The position numbers and the translations under genes were made by a program. The notes under the pieces were generated by a model that searched no databases, was not told the origin of the DNA, and saw only the letters and a list, made by a program, of their open reading frames with translations. A DNA stretch of 5,423 nt from Flavobacterium psychrophilum. Lineage in GTDB: Bacteria > Bacteroidota > Bacteroidia > Flavobacteriales > Flavobacteriaceae. This document shows, piece by piece, positions 1-5,423 of this stretch (position 1 is its first letter; the number at the start of each line of letters is the position of its first letter). The stretch is taken from contig DZAU01000005.1 in the NCBI GenBank assembly GCA_022729635.1, positions 42,933-48,355 of the forward strand. Reading direction: 5' to 3'.

Positions 1-55
1 TAATTCAAAATTTTAATCGAAAAATTTACTAATTTTACTCAAACGATTCTAAATT

Positions 56-1156
56 TTGAAAAACAAAAAAACAGACCACTCTGCACTTCACGAAAAAGCT
101 GGAATTCCTCCTCCGGAAATTGTCAGTTTGAATGCCGTGAAACAAGTCCAGAAATTCAGAAAAATTCAACCTTCTTCAAAAGAACTGATTGATGGAATTT
201 TATCGGGAACTATTGCTGACTTAAGTCGTGCTATCACTTTGGTTGAAAGTACCAATGCCAGCCATTTGGCGAAAGCCAATGAAGTAATTAACGCTTGCTT
301 GCCACACGCCAATAAATCAGTCAGAATAGGAATTACCGGAGTTCCCGGTGTTGGAAAAAGTACTTTTATAGAAACTTTTGGGAAATATTTAACCTCATTA
401 GGAAAAAAGATAGCTGTTCTGGCTGTTGATCCCAGCAGCACGATTTCGCACGGAAGTATTCTTGGCGATAAAACCCGAATGGAAGAACTGGTAAAAGACG
501 TAAATGCTTACATCAGACCATCGGCTTCGGGAGAAACTCTTGGCGGAGTTGCTCGAAAAACCAGGGAAGCAATTACGCTTTGTGAAGCAGCAGGATTTGA
601 CACAATTCTTATAGAAACTGTTGGTGTTGGTCAAAGCGAAACTGCTGTTCACAGTATGGTAGATTTTTTTCTATTATTGAAAATTTCTGGTGCAGGCGAC
701 GAATTACAAGGCATCAAACGTGGCATTATGGAAATGGCCGATGCAATTATAATCAATAAAGCAGATGGCGATACTATCAGAAAAGCAAATTTGGCAAAAG
801 TAGAATTCAATAGAGCTTTGCATTTATTTCCTGCAAAAAAATCGGGTTGGACACCAACAACTGCCACTTGCAGTGCGATTACGGGTGATGGAATTCCAGA
901 AGTCTGGCAAACCATCGAAAAGTTTTTGGAACTTACAAAAGGGAATAATTATTTCTTTGAAAAACGGACAGCACAAAATCAATTTTGGATGTTAGAAACC
1001 ATTAACGAACAACTGAAAAGCAATTTTTACAACCATCCTGAAATTCAGAAACTTTTGGAAAGTAATAAAAAAGCGGTACAAAATGATGAAATTTCACCTT
1101 TTGCAGCCGCTCAAATAGTATTGAATGTGTATCAAGATTACAAAAAATTATCCTGA
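56..1156 (+). CDS. meaB: MeaB/ArgK-type P-loop GTPase, methylmalonyl-CoA mutase-associated chaperone
   Basis: This is a cytosolic G3E-family GTPase of 366 residues. By family knowledge it binds adenosylcobalamin-dependent methylmalonyl-CoA mutase, gates cofactor loading and protects the enzyme from inactivation. Seen in the sequence: an N-terminal helical extension (about 1-85), Walker A GVPGVGKST (95-103), the VDPSS segment (124-128), the conserved RPSASGETLGG stretch (154-164), ETVGVGQSE as the Walker B/switch region (187-195), the base-specificity motif NKAD (234-237), and a C-terminal helical part used for dimerisation in homologues. Length fits the family (about 330-370). The start is TTG at 56: an in-frame TAA lies at 50-52, the first internal ATG is only at residue 142, beyond Walker A, and GTG at 137 would cut off the extension. 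No mutase gene (mutA/mutB) is in view. The 3' end overlaps the convergent epimerase gene by 19 bp. Function is confident; the exact start is less so. Confidence 0.95.
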   Translation: MKNKKTDHSALHEKAGIPPPEIVSLNAVKQVQKFRKIQPSSKELIDGILSGTIADLSRAITLVESTNASHLAKANEVINACLPHANKSVRIGITGVPGVGKSTFIETFGKYLTSLGKKIAVLAVDPSSTISHGSILGDKTRMEELVKDVNAYIRPSASGETLGGVARKTREAITLCEAAGFDTILIETVGVGQSETAVHSMVDFFLLLKISGAGDELQGIKRGIMEMADAIIINKADGDTIRKANLAKVEFNRALHLFPAKKSGWTPTTATCSAITGDGIPEVWQTIEKFLELTKGNNYFFEKRTAQNQFWMLETINEQLKSNFYNHPEIQKLLESNKKAVQNDEISPFAAAQIVLNVYQDYKKLS

Positions 1157-2079
1157 TACCATTTCACTTGTTCTTCCAGACCTTCCTTCAAACTCGTTTG
1201 CGGGTTATAGTTTAATAATTTTTTTGCTTTTTCGATTACGGCTTTAGTTCTCATTTGGTCACCAGCCCTTGCATCTACAATATTTATAGCAATTTTTTTG
1301 TTTAGAATCTGTTCCACAATATCAATTCCTTGTTGGGTAGTGTTTTCGACCTCAGTTCCCAAATTAATAATTTCATTATTGACTAAATCTTCTTTACCAA
1401 TAACGCTCACCACGCCATCTACAATATCCTGAACATAAGTAAAACTTCTTAAATGGTGCTCACTCCCTTTAAACAAAGGAAAGGGAATGTTGCGAAAGGC
1501 ATTGGCAATTAATTTTGTATATAATTTTTCTGGTCTTTCGCGTGGTCCATAAACAGAATATAATCTTAGGGAGCATGCTTTGATTTTTCCTGACCTGCTA
1601 CTTGCTAAAATTAATTGTTCGGCAGCTAATTTGGTTACGCCGTAAAAAGAAACGGGAGTTGGCACCACTGTTTCATCAAAAGTTGCGTGTATCCCATAAA
1701 TAGAAGAAGTAGCAATATTTACAAAAAATTTTAGATTTAGATTTTTCAAAGCAAAATCCAATACGTTTTTGGTTCCAACAACATTATTGCCAAGATAATC
1801 TTCAAAACTAGAAGTTGATGAAATCCCCGGTTGTGCTGCAAAATGAAAAAAATAGTCGAAATCTGTAGGCAATTGCATCAATTGTTCCGGGAATCTTAAA
1901 TCAATTTTTTTAATATCGATTCCTTTAATTTTTAGTGCATTTGCATTCATTTCTTTCAATGAAACATCATAATAATCAGAAAAATTATCCAATCCAATTA
2001 CTTCATGACCCAAAAAATGCAATCTTTCACATACATGCGAAGCAATATATCCAGCAGCACCAGTAACAAGTATTTTCAT
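1138..2079 (-). CDS. NAD-dependent sugar-nucleotide epimerase/dehydratase (extended SDR family)
   Basis: This 313-residue cytosolic enzyme is an extended short-chain dehydrogenase/reductase of the GalE/WcaG type, which epimerises or dehydrates NDP-sugars using tightly bound NAD. Seen: N-terminal Rossmann glycine motif GAAGYIA (7-13), Asp31 at the end of the second strand (favours NAD over NADP), HFAAQ (79-83), TSSIYG (124-129) with the catalytic Ser, and the Tyr146-x-x-x-Lys150 pair. The substrate-binding half has RLYSVYGPRERP (172-183), RSFTYVQD (211-218) and GDQMRTKA (273-280), all typical of sugar-nucleotide epimerases. The third glycine of GxxGxxG is Ala13. The ATG at 2079 is chosen because the protein then begins MKILVTG, as family members do; the longer reading from TTG at 2100 adds seven unrelated residues and would begin inside a candidate -7 box. 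The exact sugar is not deducible; UDP-glucose/galactose or UDP-glucuronate are possibilities. It is divergent from the glycosyltransferase operon and may supply its donor. Confidence 0.9.
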   Translation of the reverse strand: MKILVTGAAGYIASHVCERLHFLGHEVIGLDNFSDYYDVSLKEMNANALKIKGIDIKKIDLRFPEQLMQLPTDFDYFFHFAAQPGISSTSSFEDYLGNNVVGTKNVLDFALKNLNLKFFVNIATSSIYGIHATFDETVVPTPVSFYGVTKLAAEQLILASSRSGKIKACSLRLYSVYGPRERPEKLYTKLIANAFRNIPFPLFKGSEHHLRSFTYVQDIVDGVVSVIGKEDLVNNEIINLGTEVENTTQQGIDIVEQILNKKIAINIVDARAGDQMRTKAVIEKAKKLLNYNPQTSLKEGLEEQVKWYQDNFL

Positions 2080-2097
2080 CTTAATGTTTTTACAAAT

Positions 2098-2105
2098 CAA
2101 AAATA
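2098..2105 (-). promoter_or_regulatory. Candidate -7 promoter element of the epimerase gene
   Basis: Read on the minus strand, these bases are TATTTTTG, an exact match to the Bacteroidota -7 consensus TAnnTTTG. The box ends 18 bases before the ATG at 2079, so a transcript starting just downstream would have a very short leader. I see no convincing TTG or TTTG -33 element at normal spacing; the nearest minus-strand TTTG (2142-2139) is about 33 bases away, which is too far. An 8-mer with two free positions can arise by chance in AT-rich DNA, so the support is position plus exact match. Confidence 0.4.
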
Positions 2106-2124
2106 GGAATAAATAATCCTTCTA

Positions 2125-2140
2125 TGGGTGATTGTGCCCA
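2125..2140. repeat. GC-rich inverted repeat in the divergent intergenic region
   Basis: TGGG at 2125-2128 and CCCA at 2137-2140 form inverted arms around an 8-base spacer. In plus-strand RNA the stem could extend by two G-U pairs to six pairs with an AUUG loop. It is the only G+C cluster in an otherwise very AT-rich 127-bp region and lies between the two candidate promoters, so a regulator site is conceivable. The arms are short and chance cannot be excluded. Confidence 0.3.
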
Positions 2141-2181
2141 AATTTTAATTGCATTTTAACGAATTTCTTCTCAAAATGAAA

Positions 2182-2190
2182 TACTTTTGC
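2182..2190 (+). promoter_or_regulatory. Candidate -7 promoter element of the glycosyltransferase operon
   Basis: TACTTTTGC matches the flavobacterial -7 consensus TAnnTTTGY at every fixed position. It ends 16 bases before the ATG at 2207, which would place the transcription start about 7-12 bases before the start codon. The -33 side is weak: no TTG lies at the usual 17-23 base spacing, and the closest TTG (2149-2151) is about 30 bases upstream. If real, it drives the three-gene run that ends at 5167, because no gap between those genes could hold another promoter outside coding sequence. Confidence 0.45.
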
Positions 2191-2204
2191 CTAAAATATT
2201 TTAG
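2191..2204. repeat. 14-bp perfect palindrome abutting the operon start codon
   Basis: CTAAAATATTTTAG equals its own reverse complement across all 14 bases. It directly follows the candidate -7 box and ends two bases before the ATG at 2207, so it would cover the transcription start and leader of the glycosyltransferase operon. It could be an operator for a dimeric repressor or simply an AT-rich coincidence. It would make a poor RNA hairpin because it has no loop. Confidence 0.4.
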
Positions 2205-2206
2205 AA

Positions 2207-2920
2207 ATGAATTTTGAATTAACCGTCATAATTCCTGTTTATAACGAGGAAGACAATTTGGAACGTGTGCATCAAGAAATGAAAAAATTCTTGCCTATTG
2301 CAAAAAAGAAGACCAAAATTTTATTTGTAAATGATGGTTCTAAAGATAATAGTCAAGCATTAATCGAAAAAATATGTGCTGATACCGAAGAATTTAACTA
2401 TATTTCTTTTGCCAAAAATGCTGGTTTAAGTGCTGCTATAAAAGCCGGATTTGATTATACAGACACTGCTTGGGTAGGATATATTGATGCTGATTTACAA
2501 ACTTCGCCCGAAGATTTTAATGTTCTTATGGAGTTTTCCGGCGAATATGATTTAGTTACAGGAGTTCGTTCGAATAGGAAAGATTCTTTCACCAAGAATA
2601 TGTCTTCGACCATCGCAAACAGCATTCGAAGGGCTTTCACAGACGATGGAATGGATGACACAGGCTGTCCGTTAAAAATTATTCGCGCTGATATGGCAAA
2701 AAAAATTCCAATGTTTAATGGTTTACACCGATTTTTGCCAGCGATGATTTTATTGCAAAACGGAAAAATCAAGCAAACATCAGTAAGGCATTTTCAAAGA
2801 ATTGCAGGAGTTTCTAAATTTAATCTTTGGAACAGGCTTCTTGGCCCTTTACAAGATTGCTTTGCTTATTTATGGATGAAAAAAAAGTACATTAATTATA
2901 GCATTGCCAAACAGGGATAA
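2207..2920 (+). CDS. Family 2 glycosyltransferase, DPM1/ArnC/GtrB-like polyprenyl-phosphate sugar transferase
   Basis: This 237-residue enzyme belongs to the GT2 group that moves a sugar from an NDP-sugar to a polyprenyl phosphate (undecaprenyl phosphate in bacteria) on the cytosolic membrane face. Seen: VIIPVYNEE (7-15) opening the GT-A fold, VNDGSKD (41-47), the metal-binding DADLQ (94-98), DTGCPLK (151-157), GLHRFLPA (172-179) and RHFQRIAGVSKFN (194-206). The last three are characteristic of dolichol-phosphate-mannose synthase relatives rather than of general GT2 enzymes. No C-terminal membrane helices follow, unlike E. coli ArnC (about 320 residues), so it is a soluble or peripheral form like human DPM1. 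The ATG at 2207 places the core motif right at the N-terminus, as expected. It is the first gene of a three-gene run; its TAA shares its last base with the next ATG (TAATG), which suggests translational coupling. The sugar carried cannot be read from sequence. Confidence 0.92.
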   Translation: MNFELTVIIPVYNEEDNLERVHQEMKKFLPIAKKKTKILFVNDGSKDNSQALIEKICADTEEFNYISFAKNAGLSAAIKAGFDYTDTAWVGYIDADLQTSPEDFNVLMEFSGEYDLVTGVRSNRKDSFTKNMSSTIANSIRRAFTDDGMDDTGCPLKIIRADMAKKIPMFNGLHRFLPAMILLQNGKIKQTSVRHFQRIAGVSKFNLWNRLLGPLQDCFAYLWMKKKYINYSIAKQG

Positions 2921-3552
2921 TGAGTGGATATCTAATATACTCAATAGGATTTCTGGCTCAGATATTATTTTCGAGTAGATTAATTCTTCAATGGATTATC
3001 TCCGAAAAAAACAAAAAAGTGCTAACTCCGGTTTTATTTTGGGAAATCAGTTTGTTTGCTTCCTTTTTATTATTCGTTTACGGTTATTTGAGACATGATT
3101 TTTCAATAATGTTGGGGCAATCCATCACTTATTACATCTACATTAGAAACATACAATTGCAAAACGACTGGAATAAAATTCCAAAACTATTGCGCTGGTT
3201 TATTCTAATTTTCCCAGTATTTATAGTATGGTATGGATATAATAACAATGTCATAGATGTAGATCATTTATTTAAGAACGAAAATATTCCTCAATGGCTT
3301 TTATTTTTGGGCGTATTTTCTCAAATACTTTTCACTTTGAGATTTATTTATCAATGGATTTATTCCGAAAAATGCAAAAGTTCAGTATTGCCAATGGGTT
3401 TTTGGGTTATTAGTTTGAGTGGTTCGATCCTGATTTTTATTTATGCAATAATAAGAAAAGACCCTGTTTTATTGGCAGGACATGCAATGGGTTTAGTTAT
3501 TTACACTCGAAATATTTTTATTATAAGAAAAGATGTCAAAATTAGAACATAA
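2920..3552 (+). CDS. Membrane protein with two LAB_N-type repeats, candidate lipid-linked sugar flippase
   Basis: This 210-residue integral membrane protein is built from two copies of the domain first named for the N-terminus of some lipid-A-disaccharide synthases (LAB_N). The copies cover about 10-78 and 131-199 and align with a constant offset of 121 residues and no gap; I count 32 identities in 69. Shared residues include Q14/Q135, R20/R141, QW 24-25/145-146, SEK 28-30/149-151, P37/P158, FW 40-41/161-162, R58/R179, D60/D181, G66/G187 and YxRN 74-77/195-198. Each copy suggests three membrane helices, with one further hydrophobic segment (about 91-107) between them, giving seven. No glycosyltransferase catalytic motif is present, so it is not itself LpxB. 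To my knowledge LAB_N is grouped with the SWEET/PQ-loop (MtN3-like) superfamily. Its place between a cytosolic loading enzyme and a periplasmic transferase suggests it moves or presents the lipid-linked sugar; that role is inferred. The ATG overlaps the upstream stop. Confidence 0.85.
   Translation: MSGYLIYSIGFLAQILFSSRLILQWIISEKNKKVLTPVLFWEISLFASFLLFVYGYLRHDFSIMLGQSITYYIYIRNIQLQNDWNKIPKLLRWFILIFPVFIVWYGYNNNVIDVDHLFKNENIPQWLLFLGVFSQILFTLRFIYQWIYSEKCKSSVLPMGFWVISLSGSILIFIYAIIRKDPVLLAGHAMGLVIYTRNIFIIRKDVKIRT
2947..3153 (+). other. LAB_N repeat, first copy (residues 10-78)
   Basis: This is the first half of the internal duplication in the membrane protein. Signature positions are G10, Q14, R20, Q24-W25, S28-E29-K30, P37, F40-W41, S44, Y54, R58, D60, G66, Y74 and R76-N77. 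Hydrophobic stretches at about 5-27, 34-57 and 61-80 suggest three helices, with the charged SEK turn between the first two. Confidence 0.8.
3310..3516 (+). other. LAB_N repeat, second copy (residues 131-199)
   Basis: This is the second half of the internal duplication, aligned to the first by adding 121 to every residue number with no insertion or deletion. All signature residues of the first copy recur: G131, Q135, R141, Q145-W146, S149-E150-K151, P158, F161-W162, S165, Y175, R179, D181, G187, Y195, R197-N198. Differences concentrate in membrane-facing aliphatic positions and at the third helix, where Y71-Y72 become L192-V193 and Q67 becomes H188. Confidence 0.8.
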
Positions 3553-5167
3553 ATATTTTTGGTTATTACTTGGAGTTTCCTGCATAATGCTATTTTCACA
3601 TTTAAGTGTGATTGAAGTAAACATCATGGAGGCTCGAAACTTTATTACAGCCCGAGAAATGGTGAGTAACAATAATTGGATATTGACCACAATCAATGAT
3701 TTACCACGATACGAAAAACCACCTCTACCTACTTGGCTTACTGCTATTTCAGGAATTATTTTTGGCTTCGAAACTATTTTTGGTTTAAGATTACCAGTGG
3801 TTTTTATTACACTTTTACTTGTTTTTAGTACCTATAAATTATCGGGGAAACTTGGCTTGAGCCAACAGCAAAATTTCCATAACGGACTTATTTTAATTAC
3901 TTCCTTTTATATCTATTTTGCAGGAAGAGACAACCAGTGGGACATTTACACCCATAGTTTTATGATGGTTTGCATTGTCTTTATATGGAAATTCCTAAAT
4001 GATAAAAACAACACTTTCCTTTATTCGTGTTTGGCAGGATTGTTTTTTGGATTATCTTTTTTGAGCAAAGGACCAATTTCTGTATATGGTTTATTATTGC
4101 CGTTTTTGATAGCTTATTCACTTACTTATAAATTTGAATTAAAAGATAAGAAATTTTATATCTTTTTGATTTTACTCATCGGATTTTGTATTGGTTTATC
4201 GTGGCCTTTGTATGTAAGATGGCTAGATCCAGAGACCGTTTTGAGGGTTGCCAAGCTTGAAGGTAGCAGATGGGGAAATTACAACATCAGGCCGTTTTAT
4301 TACTATTGGAGTTTTTTCACCCAAAGCGGAATTTGGACTGTTCCCTCATTAATAGCACTTTTTTATCCCTATTTAAAATCCAGAGTCAGTAATTTAAAAG
4401 CCTATCAATTTACTATAATCTGGACATTGGCAGCAGTGATTTTACTATCAATAGTTCCGGAAAAAAAATCAAGATATTTATTACCGGTTTTAATTCCTAT
4501 GGCTTTAAATACGGGGTTTTATATAGATTATTTGATTAGAAATTTTAAAAATATAACTCTAAAAAAAGAAAAAGTATTAGTCTATTTTGCTTTCGGATTA
4601 ATTGTATTTATTTGTGTGGCAATTCCAGTTGGATTATTTATTAAAATCAAAAACGATATTTCAGGATTTGAGTTCTGGCTAATTGGCTTAACCATTTCAT
4701 TGTTCTTTTCAGGCTATTTTCTATTCCAAAACCTTAGAAACAAAGACTTTTTGAAAGTATTTTATGCTGTTGTAGGAGTTCAGTTAGCTGTGATTATTTT
4801 TGGTTTACCGTTAACCAAGGTGGTTTTAAAAAATCCAGATTACCACAGTGCTAAAGAGCTCAAAGAATCAGAAAAATCATTGGGAATTAAAACTTATGAA
4901 ATGAGTACTTTTACTCCAGAAATTGTGTGGGATTATGGACATAGCATTCCCATTTTATTAAACGAAAAAACCAATACTCTAAATTTACCATTGGAAAATA
5001 AATTTGGCATATTGGCTTCAAAAACAGATAGTATTCTCTCAAAAAAGAAACTTGAAAACTACACCTTAAAAAAGATTACAACCGTTGATTTGAATAGAAT
5101 TCCAAAAGAATCAAAAAAACACAACGACCGATTATTCAGAATCTATTATGTTGCAACAAAAAAATAG
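3533..5167 (+). CDS. Family 39 (ArnT/PMT-like) integral membrane glycosyltransferase
   Basis: This 544-residue polytopic protein belongs to the GT-C fold group of ArnT (about 550 residues) and protein O-mannosyltransferases, which use a polyprenyl-phosphate-linked sugar to glycosylate lipid A, glycans or proteins outside the inner membrane. Seen: an N-terminal helix (about 8-24), then a periplasmic loop with the family signature IMEARNFITAREM (31-43) and RYEKPPLPTWL (59-69), corresponding to DExRYAEIxREM and RYFEKP in ArnT. Further on are GRDNQWD (131-137), SKGP (178-181), EGSRWGNYNIRPFYYY (243-258) and PEKKSRYLLP (309-318), matching the PxKxxRYLLP region of the family. I see about a dozen hydrophobic segments up to residue 428, then a C-terminal tail of about 115 residues, probably periplasmic. 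Glu33 is the likely acidic catalytic or metal residue; the Asp usually just before it is Met32. The ATG lies inside the upstream gene (20-nt overlap), arguing for one operon. Sugar and acceptor are unknown. Confidence 0.9.
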   Translation: MSKLEHKYFWLLLGVSCIMLFSHLSVIEVNIMEARNFITAREMVSNNNWILTTINDLPRYEKPPLPTWLTAISGIIFGFETIFGLRLPVVFITLLLVFSTYKLSGKLGLSQQQNFHNGLILITSFYIYFAGRDNQWDIYTHSFMMVCIVFIWKFLNDKNNTFLYSCLAGLFFGLSFLSKGPISVYGLLLPFLIAYSLTYKFELKDKKFYIFLILLIGFCIGLSWPLYVRWLDPETVLRVAKLEGSRWGNYNIRPFYYYWSFFTQSGIWTVPSLIALFYPYLKSRVSNLKAYQFTIIWTLAAVILLSIVPEKKSRYLLPVLIPMALNTGFYIDYLIRNFKNITLKKEKVLVYFAFGLIVFICVAIPVGLFIKIKNDISGFEFWLIGLTISLFFSGYFLFQNLRNKDFLKVFYAVVGVQLAVIIFGLPLTKVVLKNPDYHSAKELKESEKSLGIKTYEMSTFTPEIVWDYGHSIPILLNEKTNTLNLPLENKFGILASKTDSILSKKKLENYTLKKITTVDLNRIPKESKKHNDRLFRIYYVATKK

Positions 5168-5170
5168 TGC

Positions 5171-5401
5171 TTATTCTTTCTCGTAGCGTTCCATTTCTCT
5201 ATCATAAAATTCATTGGCAAGCACAATCAAACCTTCCATTTCGGCATTGAGTTCTGCTTCGTCAAGGTCTTCGGCTTCTTCCATAAATTCGACTTCATCA
5301 TCTCTTAAGTTGATGATAAATCTAGGATAATCAAGGTGAATGATAAAAATATCTTCAGGAAAATCAGTGTTGTCTCCGAGTAAAAATTTTGGTAATTCCA
5401 T
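5171..5401 (-). CDS. Small, highly acidic conserved-type protein of unknown function
   Basis: This 76-residue protein has no motif I can assign. It has 25 Asp/Glu against 6 Lys/Arg, a net charge near -19, with no signal peptide or membrane segment, so it should be cytosolic. The first half (about 1-33) mixes hydrophobic and aromatic residues (DIFIIHLDYPRFIINL, 17-32) and looks like beta strands; the second half (34-76) is an acidic, probably helical stretch containing EEAEDLDEAELNAEMEGL (41-58). It starts at a clean ATG and ends 3 bp from the stop of the family 39 gene on the other strand. Codon positions and AT content resemble the neighbours, and the ordered N-terminal half argues for a real gene rather than a chance frame. 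I believe similar short proteins occur in other Flavobacteriaceae but cannot check. No role in glycosylation is implied, since it is on the opposite strand with its own upstream region, only 22 bp of which is visible. Confidence 0.75.
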   Translation of the reverse strand: MELPKFLLGDNTDFPEDIFIIHLDYPRFIINLRDDEVEFMEEAEDLDEAELNAEMEGLIVLANEFYDREMERYEKE

Positions 5402-5423
5402 ATTGTAATATTAGATTTTAGAT

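Noticed and set aside
1..55. Possible promoter for the MeaB gene (TAATTTTA at 30-37; TAAATTTTG at 50-58)
   Set aside because: The first misses the final G of TAnnTTTG and has no -33 partner. The second has one base too many and overlaps the start codon. The 55 bp shows nothing else beyond AT-richness.
2080..2100. Seven-residue N-terminal extension of the epimerase from TTG at 2100
   Set aside because: The family begins at MKILVTG. The TTG lies in a candidate -7 box, and the extra residues have no family counterpart.
2455..2772. Long minus-strand open frames antisense to the MeaB, family 2 and family 39 genes (for example 2455-2772)
   Set aside because: They lie inside well-supported genes, have no recognisable motifs, and their composition looks like the complement of coding sequence.
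2920..3552. Calling the LAB_N protein lipid-A-disaccharide synthase (LpxB)
   Set aside because: It has only the N-terminal-type membrane domain, in two copies. The glycosyltransferase domain of LpxB is absent and the protein is entirely membrane-like.
5158..5180. AT-rich imperfect hairpin between the convergent stops at 5167 and 5171, possible two-way terminator
   Set aside because: The stem is only AATA/TATT with a mismatch before further A-T pairs and has no G-C core, so it is too weak to call.
5411..5423. Short direct repeat TTAGAT-TTTAGAT at the window edge
   Set aside because: It is too short, is low-complexity AT sequence, and is cut by the window end.

Overview
The window looks like a Bacteroidota chromosome segment, most likely Flavobacterium or a close relative. 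It is AT-rich (about one-third G+C by eye). Starts lack Shine-Dalgarno sequences, both sides of the divergent intergenic region carry exact matches to the Bacteroidota -7 element TAnnTTTG, and the proteins resemble flavobacterial families. The assignment rests on protein resemblance and signal style, since no rRNA or other marker is present. No RNA gene, insertion sequence, CRISPR array or phage feature was seen. Coding density is very high.

Layout. Positions 56-1156 (+) encode a MeaB/ArgK-type P-loop GTPase, the chaperone of methylmalonyl-CoA mutase, starting at TTG. It overlaps tail-to-tail by 19 bp with a minus-strand extended-SDR sugar-nucleotide epimerase/dehydratase (1138-2079). A 127-bp divergent region (2080-2206) holds a candidate promoter on each strand, a GC-rich inverted repeat and a 14-bp perfect palindrome just before the next start. 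Then follow three tightly packed plus-strand genes: a DPM1/ArnC/GtrB-like family 2 glycosyltransferase (2207-2920), a membrane protein made of two LAB_N-type repeats (2920-3552), and an ArnT/PMT-like family 39 membrane glycosyltransferase (3533-5167). They overlap by 1 and 20 nt and are almost certainly one operon. A small, very acidic protein of unknown function (5171-5401) lies on the minus strand, 3 bp from the end of the third gene.

How the genes may work together. The central four genes read as a lipid-linked sugar pathway. The epimerase could shape an NDP-sugar, the soluble family 2 enzyme could load it onto undecaprenyl phosphate at the inner membrane face, and the family 39 enzyme could transfer it to an acceptor (lipid A, another glycan or protein) on the periplasmic face. 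The missing step is moving the lipid-linked sugar across the membrane, done by ArnE/ArnF or GtrA in known pathways. The only gene placed to do it is the LAB_N protein. Its two halves align without gaps at 32 of 69 identical residues and are separated by one extra hydrophobic segment, a 3+1+3 plan like that of SWEET (MtN3) transporters. Flippase activity is an inference and is the most interesting hypothesis in the window. The MeaB gene and the small acidic protein look like unrelated neighbours.
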